Source: Trichobilharzia szidati | Taxonomy: Eukaryota; Platyhelminthes; Trematoda; Strigeidida; Schistosomatidae | DNA: 64,000 nt | Direction of reading: 5' to 3' | NCBI GenBank assembly: GCA_944472155.2 | Contig: OX235272.1 | Coordinates: 11,330,354-11,394,353 of the forward strand | Notes under the pieces: model-generated | Database searches by the model: none | Seen by the model: only the letters and a program-made list of their open reading frames with translations | What the model was told of the DNA's origin: nothing | Program-made: the position numbers and the translations under genes | In this document: one piece after another, positions 1 through 8,689 of the stretch | Layout of the letters: each line of letters starts with the position of its first letter | Numbering within the stretch: the first letter of the stretch is position 1

Positions 1-154
1 AGCTGTTAATAAAAGTCTGAAATAGGCTATTCGAAATGATTTTTGTGAAGCTGGCGCCAAGTTTCTGACACACATGAAAGAGCTGAATGACTAAACATTT
101 GTACTGAAAATGCAAATTTTGTTCTTTAAACTGAGTGTAGCAAGTTTTTTCAAT

Positions 155-262
155 CGATTGCAGATTGATGAAGGTGTAACTTACCTTTCCGATTCTGACT
201 GCCTTTGACATTTTCATCGATTCCTCTGGGCCGTGGCTGAAACCATGTTTCCCAGACAAGAG
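155..262 (-). mobile_element. RTE-A LINE fragment
   Basis: Read on the minus strand this encodes a short stretch containing RGIDENVKGSQNRKGKLHLHQ-like sequence. This matches the GTDEDV...NQNRKG region just after the YLGSIV block in the other RTE-A copies of this window (for example 960-1,030). It is a remnant of a non-LTR retrotransposon reverse transcriptase with no intact frame. It abuts a CR1 3' end at 263. Confidence 0.6.
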
Positions 263-350
263 AATGAATAATAATAACAACGGCTTTATTCCTAACAGCA
301 GTTTTGATACATTGTGTAACTTTCAGCATGTAATACAATAATGTAATTAA
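263..350 (-). mobile_element. CR1-like LINE 3' end
   Basis: The plus strand begins with ATAATAATAACA, then GGCTTTATTCC, and later CTTTCAGCATG. Read on the minus strand this is the 3' end of the CR1-like LINE seen at 20,134-21,032, finishing in GGAATAAAGC plus an (ATT)n-type microsatellite. Only the non-coding tail is present, inserted next to or into the RTE-A remnant at 155-262. The following 351-560 holds nothing I recognise. Confidence 0.55.
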
Positions 351-559
351 TTTTTCGTTTACATTACACAGTTAATGGGGGAAATAATTATGAGGGTATT
401 TACATTCATGATAATAATATCAATAAAAAATAAAGATGTAAAATTGAAATGCAGTGGAAATGGTGACCACAAAATGTCAGTGAAAGAAAGAATACAAAGT
501 GTTATAGTTTTTGCTGTTCTGCGGATAGTTAATAGCCAGAATTTCTAAGTGAACATAGG

Positions 560-1165
560 AGTAAGACAAGCCTGTCCGCCTACTATCAACGATGATATTT
601 TTAATTGTGGTGGACCAGATTATGCAGAAGACTGCGTGTGGGGAGTGAAAAGACAGGAATACGCTGCACTGACCGATAAAAAGACTCTAGAAGATCTGAA
701 TTTCGCGCATGGATGATCTATGTTTAATGTCATATAAACTCGAAGAATTACAGGCGAAAACAAACAAAGTGGATGGAAAGCCTAGCGGACAACAAGGACA
801 ATAATCCAAGTGAATATAGAGAAGACGGGGATGACGCAGATAACCAACCAAGAAAAATCAACAACAACCAGCACCATTCATCATCAACCGGAGAGATTTG
901 AAAGAGGTCACTTCCTTTATTTATTCAGCCAGGAAGCACGGATTAAACCACGGACACACGGCACAGATGAAGATGTCATAGCTAGGCAGCTAGCCAACCA
1001 GAATCGGAAAGGCGAAATACGCCTTTATCAACCAAACTAAACGAGAACCTGTCACTGAACAAACATGCTGAAGGAAATGGAGATGGATTGGGCACACACC
1101 GAGGAGACCGCTGAGTGACGTCACTTATCTGGCAGGCCCTCTAGAGGAAGCTGAGTGATAGTTCC
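560..1165 (+). mobile_element. RTE-A LINE, degenerate RT 3' half
   Basis: Forward frames give a broken series typical of this LINE: NCGGPDYAEDC, VNIEKTGMTQI (usual form VNIEKTEVM.I), a TYLGS-equivalent region degraded to LYLFSQEA, then HGTDEDVIA and NQNRKG. It lacks the endonuclease and the RT catalytic motifs upstream and ends near 1,165 in the conserved thumb/tail region. Multiple stops and frameshifts make it non-functional. Other copies lie at 16,895, 19,345 and 48,625. Confidence 0.75.
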
Positions 1166-1254
1166 AAGTAGCTGTTTCTTATTAGTTAGAAACCATTCAG
1201 CAGTATGCACACATGAACACGTCCGGAGATTCCTAGGGACTGATCAAAGAATAA

Positions 1255-1575
1255 AGTTGTCCGGGATTCTAGTGATAGGTCATGACCCGCGGATGTGGTA
1301 GCTGATGCCAGCTATAAGATTGTCCGCATGTTTGGATATGTATCACCGATTAGCAGAAGTTAGAGTTCATGAAAGTTTGGATTCCATCCTAATGGCTGAA
1401 AGGTCAATGGGCTTGTCTTGTAATCTGAAAGTCCTGCGTCTCAATTCCTGATCTAGTGATGGTAATGTACTGCTGAGGAGTCGTAAAAACTAGGACACAA
1501 CAGCTGTCCAGTGGTCCCTAGTTTTCACTGGTCCTCTAAGTGATATCAGTACGTGAATTGGTTGCAAATCAATAT
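1255..1575 (+). mobile_element. S1 tRNA-derived SINE, old copy
   Basis: Contains the S1 order of blocks: AGAAGTTAGAGTTCATG head, GGCTGAAAGGTCAATGGGC tRNA-like part, a decayed B box, a hammerhead-like segment near 1,480-1,525, and a tail ending CTCTAAGTGATATCAG. In the ribozyme segment the 5' core reads CUGAGGA after GUACUG, so the usually mutated C3 is intact here, but the second core strand GAA has become ACA. A short AT-rich simple repeat follows at 1,576-1,603. Confidence 0.6.
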
Positions 1576-2239
1576 ATATAAATATAAATATATATATATA
1601 TAACACCAACATACACGACAGGCATGCTATTGATCTGTGTTATCGATTTGTTGAGTAGTAGCGACTAGTAAATTCTATATATAACACTCAAAGGTATACT
1701 TCAAAACAAAAAAATCATGATGTTTTGAAAGCGTGGTGGCCTGCTTAAATCACTGAGCTACCAGAATTTCCTCATTCATCAAAATGCCGCTTAAACTCTT
1801 CTGCACTTCTTATTGTTTTAATCCTGCAGCTATATACAATGGCTAACACATGAATTTGCGCGCAAATTCAATTCGTTTCTCATCATACACTACTCAATTT
1901 TCGAAGGAAGTGAAGAAATACCTGTACAGAATTGATTCTCTCCTCATATGAAGTAGCAACATTACGAGAAATCATGCGCTCCAGATTATTACTTTGTATG
2001 GAAATTCTGTATGCAGTGGAAATATTTTGAAATCAAATACGCTGAAAATTCCTGTAAAATATAATTTTACTTTTTATCTGACATAAAGCTTTACTGTTCT
2101 TTTTCTTATTATATAATCAACAGTTATTGAAATACGACAAGTGTCTGGAGCAACATCTGATAAAACTGAGAAACGATGTGATGCCACACCTATTAATATA
2201 TGTGTAAAATTTGGGCACTGTGGTAGTAAGTAATTCCAT

Positions 2240-2560
2240 ATTTAGTCGTGACCAGTAGGTGCAGCAGGTCAGGTGTGAGGACAAATACTCGTCGAAGACA
2301 TTGGCTAGTGGTCGCGCTATGTCATGAATTTGCAGAAGTTAGAATTCGTGGGCCATTGGATCAAGTCCCAGTGGCTCAATGCTCTACGAGCTCGCTAGCC
2401 TTGTAACTAGAAGGTCCTGGGTTCGAATTCCGGTGAGAAAGTACTGATGAAGAGTCCCAAAATTGGACGAAACAGCTGTCCAGTACTCCCAGTTGGTTTC
2501 ACAGTGGCTCTCTAACTGATGTCAGCTCATGATGAAAATCCTGTAATCCCATATTAGTTT
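2240..2560 (+). mobile_element. S1 tRNA-derived SINE
   Basis: Well-preserved S1 copy. The head is GTGACCAGTAGG; the tRNA-like region starts AGTCCCAGTGGCTCAATG (A box) and has a B box GGTTCGAATTC near 2,420. A hammerhead-like fold follows at 2,441-2,486 and the tail contains GATGTCAGCTCATGATG. The flanks ATTCCATATTTAG (left) and ATCCCATATTAG (right) look like a diverged target-site duplication. They also read as P2 PLE tail sequence on the minus strand, so this SINE probably inserted into a P2 end. Confidence 0.75.
2441..2486 (+). ncRNA. Hammerhead-ribozyme-like fold in S1
   Basis: All three helices can be drawn. Stem I is GUACUG (2,441-2,446) with CAGUAC (2,481-2,486), six perfect pairs. Stem II is GUCC (2,454) with GGAC (2,465). 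Stem III is the self-complementary ACAGCUGU (2,472-2,479). The core has GAA at 2,469 and C17 at 2,480, the expected cleavage position. The other core strand reads AUGAAGA where the consensus is CUGANGA, so C3 is A. C3 pairs with G8 in the known structure, so this copy is probably inactive. Very short palindromic stem III is also a feature of schistosome Sm-alpha hammerheads. Confidence 0.65.
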
Positions 2561-2639
2561 GTTTATTAGATGTATCACACAGTGAAACAGTATTATTTAC
2601 TAGATGACGTTGGTTAAAGGATCAATCCTGTGGAGCTTT

Positions 2640-2935
2640 TAAAACAAAGCAATTTAGATTATCTCATTCCCTGCCTGCAATGATTGTCAGGAAAAACACA
2701 TAGGTGAAACTAGTAGGACAGGGGCAGTCAGACTAGCCGAACAAAAAAACCTTGCGAAATCTAGATTGGTTGATCTCAATAGGATTAGAAATCTAGAGAA
2801 TAGTTCAGCTATAGCACTACATGCAGTTACACACAACCATACAATAGGCTGGATGGGATAGGATGACAGTTTTAAAATCGAATGTAACATCATGATGAAG
2901 GGAGAGATTGATAACAGAAGCTTTGTTTATCGATT
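2640..2935 (+). pseudogene. P2 PLE GIY-YIG endonuclease fragment
   Basis: A forward frame reads CNDCQEKHIGETSR, then AVRLAEQK, IRNLENSSAIALHAVTHNHTIGW and finally MKGEIDNRSFVYRL. The C-x2-C followed by HIGETSR is the GIY-YIG core of a Penelope-like element, with the first strand YIG drifted to HIG. The RT part is missing. Related pieces lie at 10,550, 12,640 and 53,925. The tail at 2,935-3,015 carries CCAGTAAATAATACTGTTTC, which is shared with the tails near 13,930 and 54,385. Confidence 0.7.
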
Positions 2936-3036
2936 ATAATTGATGAAATGATTATGAACAATAAATTTTGTTCAAAACTGTGTTATCCAGTAAATAATAC
3001 TGTTTCACAAACTGATATGATGTCACACCTATTTCT

Positions 3037-4912
3037 TTGTTTACATTTTACTTAAAAATTTCATGCATCTTTCATGAATCACGATTACTGATGACCTCTG
3101 CACCAAGAGGAGACAAATATACAGTGAAGCTTAGTTCATTTGTCGACAGCTGTTACAAGAGCATTCGTACACGAATTAGCCACCGTTATCTACTGTCCAA
3201 AGAACACAGAAGACAACTTAAACAACTTCAAAAAAATGAAGACATAATCCTCGTCCGTGCTGATAAGAGCAATGGGATAGTAGTAATTAATAGATCCAAT
3301 TATAATGAGAAATTGACAAATATACTATCAGACAACACGAATTTTTCTAATCACCCAACCAGAAAGACACAAACGAAAGAACAGAAAACATACTTACAAA
3401 ATTACTGAAGAGAATGAAAGAAGATCCGCTCATAACACCGGAGGTTTATCAGTAAATAAAACCATGCAGTGCAACTATTCCAAGACTGTATGGACTGCTT
3501 GAAGTGCATAAGGAGAATTACACACTTCGACATATTACAGACATGGTTAACTCACCATATCACCAAAATCGTGAAGTAGCTTGCTGATATCCTTGAACCA
3601 GTAAGAAGACATATGTCTAAAATATAGCCTCAGCGATACATTTGATTTCATCGACTCAGTGAAAGATATCGACTTGTTTGAAACACAAATGCTCTGACTA
3701 GATGTCACCTCTCTATTCACAAGCATCCCCCTGATCGAAATAATATGGTTCATTTGTAATTACATCGAGACCAACAACCTAGAAGTTCCTCTTCCCACAA
3801 ACTACATAAGGGAACTACTTCTCAGATGTACGATCAATATCCAGTTCAAATTCAATGAACAGTTCTATGTACAGAAAGATAGGGTAGCCATGGGTTCTCC
3901 TCTAGGTCCACTCCTAGCCGACTGCTCCGATCCCTCGATAAGTCAACTGCACTTATACAGGAGATACGTAGATGATACGTTCATAATCTGTGATGAAAAA
4001 TCTGATTTAGATTTTTGCCTCAAAACCTTCAAAGCAGTGCACCCATCAATAAGATTCACTTTAGAACGTGAAATGAACAATACATTTCCATTCCTCGATG
4101 TACTACTTACCAGAAGACACGGCTGTACGATCCAAAGATTGATATATAGCAAGCCAACATGGATGGGACAGTTTATCAACTTCCAGAGCTTTGTTTCACT
4201 GATCCGAAAGCGAAACCTGGTACGTACATTATGTTCAAGGATCAGAAAAATCTGCTCGGAAGACATGGTAGAGAAGGAATTAAATTCATTTTGTGAAACC
4301 CTACTAGAGAACGGCTATCCACCAAGATTCATCGACAAGAACATGAGGGAGAAGCTTCCGGTGTCCGACATCACAACGGTTCCTAAGAAAACTCTCTTCA
4401 TGAACCTAAAATTCAAAAGTGACATTGCAGCGGAAATTGTGAGAAACCGTCTTTCTAAATGTCTGAAGAAGACATTTCCAACAGCCACCCTACGTATCAC
4501 ATTCTCCTACAGACAGTTAATCCAGTCTAACGCTAGGGATAGGATACCACTTTTGGCCACTTCAATGTGTATTTATCAATTTACTTACCCGTGTGGAGCA
4601 AAGTATATCGGCCGTACGCAAAATCAATTCCGAAAAAGTATTCTACAACACTGTTCACCTTGGTTAGCCAGAGGAGAAAAGAAGAATAGCAGCAGCTCTA
4701 TCTTCGAACATATTATCATCTCCAGACATCGAGCACCCCCCACATGAATGCTTCACAGTGCTACACAGAGTCCCTCAATATCTTACAAAGGGACTTCGCA
4801 CACGCAATTTGTTCATAGCTGAAGCATTAGCTATTCGAGATCTGAAACCGGACCTCTGCATTCAAAATCGATACATACATTCTCTCGCCCTACCATGGCC
4901 AGAGAAAAGTTC
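3037..4912 (+). pseudogene. P1 Penelope-like RT plus GIY-YIG endonuclease (longest copy)
   Basis: This would be a retroelement polyprotein that copies its own RNA. The sequence spans three frames. 3,037-3,408 gives an N-terminal part with ILVRADKSNGIVVINR. About 3,480-3,740 gives IPRLYGLLEVHK and LDVTSLFTSIPL, with a TGA just before it. 3,890-4,747 (285 codons) carries MGSPLGPLLAD (RT motif B), YVDD at 3,965-3,976 (catalytic), FPFLDVLLTRR, and an endonuclease SMCIYQFTYPCGAKYIGRT near 4,560-4,620. A frameshift moves the end to 4,758-4,912 (IAEALAIRDLKPDLCIQ). It is broken by stops and at least three frame changes, yet is the most complete PLE here. Confidence 0.85.
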
Positions 4913-5302
4913 ATACTTTAATTTTGCTTCCTTCTTTTATTATGCAAGTTCACTATTATTATTGTTATTATAACTATTATTATTTTATTATCATTATTAT
5001 TCCCATCATCCACATTTTATTACCACTCAATTACTGTTTATTAATAACATTGCTTTTTCATATAGATTTTTTATAAGAACACTATCGTCTTTCGACTAGT
5101 TCCTGTCCATTCTACACGAGATTATTGGTTAGTCACTATCTCACACTTATTACGTCATGCCAACTTCTGTCTCCTTTCTAACTTACAATTAATCATCCCT
5201 TCTTACACCTTACATTATGTAATACAATTTTTCAAGGACAAAGTTTACCATTATCTGATTGTTCTAAAGATTTCTTTGTTTAATATAATTAAGATTGTAC
5301 AG

Positions 5303-5346
5303 GAGCTTATGAAAATGAATCGTTGAAAAGAAAATTTTCTTCGCTG
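5303..5346 (+). ncRNA. Degenerate hammerhead-like motif in PLE 3' terminal repeat
   Basis: Downstream of the P1 copy, GAGC precedes UUAUGAA (core, compare CUGAUGA), a weak stem II, GAA at 5,325, the palindromic stem III AAGAAAAUUUUCUU (5,328-5,341), C17, then GCUG. The arrangement parallels 40,489-40,535 and 59,893-59,938. Hammerheads are known in PLE terminal repeats. This one is clearly decayed. Confidence 0.4.
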
Positions 5347-5374
5347 TTTGTGCCTTTGTTTTCTAGCTATTGTC

Positions 5375-5565
5375 TAGTTCCAAAGGAAATGACGAGTGGG
5401 TCGTCTGGGGATGACATGGATTAGATCGTGTGAGGAGGGAATAATACATCATAGACCCAGCTGGAGAGGATGGCGCCAAATAGAAGAAAGTAAAAATATA
5501 TTGTCGAAGCCCTACGTCCCACTCGGAACCCAATGGAAAAATAATAATAATAATAATAATAAAAG
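5375..5565 (+). mobile_element. RTE-A LINE 3' end with (AAT)n tail
   Basis: Contains GACGAGTGGGTCGTC, GGATGACATGG, AGATCGTGTGAGGAGG, then CCCACTCGGAACCCAATGG and an (AAT)n run at about 5,540-5,562. These are the standard final ~190 bases of RTE-A (compare 17,700-17,895 and 19,760-19,915). Strong 5' truncation is typical of LINE insertion. Confidence 0.7.
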
Positions 5566-5608
5566 GTAGTTTGTCCAGCTTTCTCAAATTCCAGACTGTA
5601 TTATTTAA

Positions 5609-5660
5609 AAGGATAGTTGCAGCGAAGAAAATTTTCTTTTTTTGACGAAATCATCAACTA
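5609..5660 (-). ncRNA. Hammerhead-like three-way junction in PLE terminal repeat
   Basis: On the minus strand the hairpin GAUGAUUUCGUC is followed by the palindrome AAGAAAAUUUUCUU, C and GCUG, preceded by CAGU and a degraded core. It sits at the edge of the direct repeat beginning at 5,662. It matches the layout of 59,893-59,938 but the CUGAUGA core strand is lost. Confidence 0.35.
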
Positions 5661-5661
5661 G

Positions 5662-6045
5662 ACTGTACATTCGTGTATTTATGTTTTTCAGCACGTGAAA
5701 TAATTTTGTTTCAATTTTTTGCACTGGATAACTCTTCAAATTTTCGACAAAATGAATGAAGCACTTTTTAAAATAAGAAAATAATATTATGGTAGAATCT
5801 ACTACTTATAGTTTGACGCAAGCATAATTTACAAGATTTTCAATTCACTGGACTGTGTGTGCATGTGTGTGTTTGTGAATGCATAAAAACCTGTCACTTC
5901 AGAGTGACTATCAAAAATAGTCAAATAAGTACTTGATAATACGTCATCATCTTTTAGTCAGCTTCATTTCGATTGGTTGATTGATTCTTTGACTTCAAGG
6001 TTATTTTTATAATCACCTGATAGGCTGATAAAGTAATACGTTTTC
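5662..6045 (-). repeat. PLE-flanking direct repeat, copy 1
   Basis: About 384 bases nearly collinear with 7,152-7,540. Shared blocks include TTCGTGTATTT, CAGCACGTGAAAT, GTAGAATCTACTACTTATA, a GT-rich stretch, ACTATCAAAAATAGTC and CACCTGATAGGCTGATAAAG. The pair brackets a minus-strand P1 copy, so I interpret it as the PLE's terminal repeats (pLTRs). Contains no reading frame. Confidence 0.75.
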
Positions 6046-6090
6046 AACTGATTAAAAGTGCCCATTAAAATTTTCCAAAGAATGGAAACT

Positions 6091-6134
6091 GAACAAAGAT
6101 TACTCTTTTCGATAACTTCTTCTTCATCAGGCTC
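6091..6134 (-). ncRNA. Candidate hammerhead ribozyme at P1 3' end (core intact)
   Basis: On the minus strand: GAGC (6,131-6,134), intact core CUGAUGA (6,124-6,130), 13-base stem II region (6,111-6,123), GAA (6,108-6,110), stem III AAGA-GUAA-UCUU (6,096-6,107), U17 at 6,095, and GUUC (6,091-6,094), which pairs with GAGC (one G-U). Only stem II pairs poorly. It lies about 0.2-0.3 kb past the endonuclease end of the P1 copy on the same strand, where PLE hammerheads are known to occur. Confidence 0.5.
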
Positions 6135-6329
6135 TACAGTTATAAATACATTATAGTGAATGAATGAATTACTCTTATGAACAACATTAATGTTGCTGTT
6201 TAAATAACATCAAATCAATAATATTGATAGATTACAGCTGAACAGCATCAGCACAAAATAAGCTGAATGTCAGAAGAATTAGGAAAGATAATATTACAAA
6301 TTCATGAGTTTATAGTCTCTACTGAGGAC

Positions 6330-7095
6330 CTACCAGGGCAGTAGTAGTGGCTGGACTTGCTTCTTTTGAACACAGAGCACTGGTTGTTTGAGGCGAATCG
6401 CAATAGCCTATGCTGTTTGGAGAATGCAGGGCCTCGATGATTTTGGAAATTTATTAGGCACGTGGCAGATTAAAGAGAAGGATTCTCCACTGCTGACTGG
6501 CTTTGTGGCCGGTTTGCACCAGATGGTCCAATATCGAGCTGCTAATGGTTTTAACTACACCGTTACTTAGCCATGGTGGGATATGTTCTCGAGCACGAAA
6601 AATCAAGTTTCTACAGCAATGGCCAATATAATTCGCTCCATCACAAGCGCAGTTGTGTTGGTAAATACAATTTGAAGTGGCGAGTCTAAGTACTTCATCT
6701 TTCAGTCGAGGTAGCACCATCGGTCATGTAGAGAATAAGACGTGTAGTTCGCTAGCATTAAATGTTCTTTGAACTGATTTTCTTAATCTCCTCGTAATTA
6801 TCTCACTTGGTATATCGCCCATGAATTGTAGTCGTATATATAAAGGCTTCTTGTTTACAGACAGTGAGTAATCCTTTTCCGCTTTCTTTGTCATGTGTTT
6901 CTTGATAAATTTGTCGGGATAGCCATTTTCGATTAAAGTATCATATACAATGCTTAATTCATCTTCAATTACTTCTACTGAGCAAAAAGCTCTAACTCTG
7001 TGGCTGAGGGTCTTCACTAAGCTTCTTTTGTACTTGATAGGAACGAAGCTGTGAAAATGCGTATATTGTCCCGTCCAAGTGCTTTTTCTATGCTA
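6330..7095 (-). pseudogene. P1 PLE fragment: RT thumb and GIY-YIG endonuclease
   Basis: Minus-strand frames give VRAFCSVEVIEDELSIVYDT and LIENGYPDKFIKKHM, then NKKPLYIRLQFMGDI (RT thumb/linker), and ATSNCIYQHNCACDGANYIG (GIY-YIG core, 6,600-6,670) with AREHIPPWLSNG. A degenerate end near 6,390-6,420 reads AIAIRLKQPVLC. The YIG is kept, but the RT catalytic motifs lie upstream and are missing. Interrupted by stops at about 6,722 and in the C-terminal part. A sister copy is at 18,650-19,318. Confidence 0.8.
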
Positions 7096-7151
7096 ATTTC
7101 CTTACAAGTCGGCAAAAATCCGAGTAATTAACTTTTGTCAAACGTTCCAGG

Positions 7152-7540
7152 CTGTAAATTCGTGTATTTTTGTTTCTCAGCACGTGAAATGATTTTGTTT
7201 CAATTTTTTGCAGTGGAAAACTCTTCATATTTTCGATAAAATAAATGAAACACCTTTTAAAATACGAAAATAATATGGTGGTAGAATCTACTACTTATAC
7301 TTTGACGCAAGCATAATTTACAAGATTTTCAATTCACTGAACTGTGTGTGTGTGTGTGTGCGTAGGTTTGTGAATGTATAAAAACCTGCCGCTTCAGACT
7401 GACTATCAAAAATAGTCTAATAAGTACTTGGTAATCCGTCATCATCTTTTAGTCAGCTTTATTTTGATTGGTTGATTGATTCGTTGACTTCAAGGCCATT
7501 TTAATAATCACCTGATAGGCTGATAAAGTCATTCATTTTC
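7152..7540 (-). repeat. PLE-flanking direct repeat, copy 2
   Basis: Same orientation as 5,662-6,045 and very similar across its length, including the GT microsatellite (7,350-7,362), which is longer here. Lies on the 5' side of the minus-strand P1 copy. Left edge reads CCAGGCTGTAAATTCG, right edge GATAAAGTCATTCATTTTC. Confidence 0.75.
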
Positions 7541-7577
7541 CTAATCAAGTCGACAAAATTCCGAGTCATTTATCTTT

Positions 7578-7855
7578 CAAGTATTGGTTTGGTAGAGATT
7601 TTGTTTAATTGTATGGAGAATTTCATCATGAGCTGACATCAGTTAAAGAACCACTGGAAAACCAACTGGGAGTACTGGACAGAAATTTCGTTCTATTTAG
7701 GGACTCTTCATCAGTACGCGCTCACCGGGATTCGAACCCAGGACCTTCTGGTTACAAGGCTAGCGAGCTCGTAGACCATTGAGCCACTGGGACCCGATCC
7801 AATGGTCCTTGAATTCTAACTTCTGCCAATTCACGACATAGCGTGACCAAACGTC
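7578..7855 (-). mobile_element. S1 tRNA-derived SINE
   Basis: Minus-strand S1 copy. Its tail (CATCATGAGCTGACATC on plus) lies at the low-coordinate side, the B box reads GGGTTCGAATCCC (reverse complement at 7,730-7,742), and the A box is in the GGCTCAATGG block. The hammerhead segment near 7,670-7,715 reads GUACUG-AUGAAGA, with stem II broken (GGAC changed to GAAC). 7,856-8,342 contains nothing I recognise. Confidence 0.75.
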
Positions 7856-8342
7856 AAACGTTCTGTCAATCAAGAAGATAAAAATTACGTAATACACGCA
7901 AAGTTTTAGTTTAAGAAAACCAGAAATTCTATTTTGTTTAAAATTTTACTAGAAGAATGATGGATGGACAAGTTAATCTGTCTAGAAGTAAGATATTTTG
8001 ATGCCTGTTTGTTCCCATTGTTAAATATTAATCAGTAATTGGGGTTATTGTTTTACGTGGATATTTGTAAATAAATTTCATTGACCTGGATGAAACTGAT
8101 ATATTATTTTTAACTTTCAGGTTACATGGTGTGAATAAAAATACCAGTTGTGGAAACAGAGAGTAACTACAAACCACCTGACAGTGGAGTAGGCTGATAC
8201 ACTTCGGTAGAATCTGTGATGCCATGTACTACTGTTGGTTTGAAATGACTAGTTGGGTACCACTTACACAACTTACAAATGGAAGTGGCCAAAACGTCAG
8301 AAGGTTGTTTCGCTCGCTTTGGATAGAGCTCATTAATTATTT

Positions 8343-8527
8343 TTTATTTTTGATCACAGCTTGATTCCACACCGTATATTTTGGTACAGGTATGGATTTT
8401 CAGCATGTGATATCGGTAGCCCAAATACTGCAGGCCGACCATAGATATCAGGTATGCGTCGGTAGGGGATCGAAACCCGGATCATGTGCACGGTCGGCGA
8501 GAGTCCTAACCACTGTGCCACCGACAC
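8343..8527 (-). mobile_element. S3 tRNA-derived SINE
   Basis: Reverse-strand copy of the repeat with GGTGGCACAGTGGTTAGGAC (A box), a B box in the CCGGG-TTTCGATCCCC block, a GGTCGGCCTGCAG body and a tail GCTGAAAATCCATACC...GTGTGGAATCAAGCTGTGATC ending in A-rich sequence. The tail resembles the CR1 3' end (see 20,134-21,032). The annotated frame 8,392-8,604 across it has no coding meaning. Confidence 0.75.
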
Positions 8528-8689
8528 ACACACACCACGCCATTACTGGTGCAACTGGTTCCCCTAAGTCCAGACAGCCGAATTATTTCATCAAATCACT
8601 CTAATTCTGGATAGCTAATAAAATCAGCTCCAAACAAGCGAAATGGCCATTTTGTGTTTAGATTATTTCTAGCTGAAGGTACACTGCAC

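Noticed and set aside
2400..2435. Possible functional tRNA gene (A and B boxes)
   Set aside because: The anticodon arm and acceptor stem do not close properly and the block recurs within SINE copies; tRNA-derived, not a tRNA gene.
8392..8604. 70-codon forward frame
   Set aside because: Overlaps an S3 SINE on the opposite strand; the same peptide recurs at 46,740-46,890 and 53,675-53,800 because the SINE is repeated.
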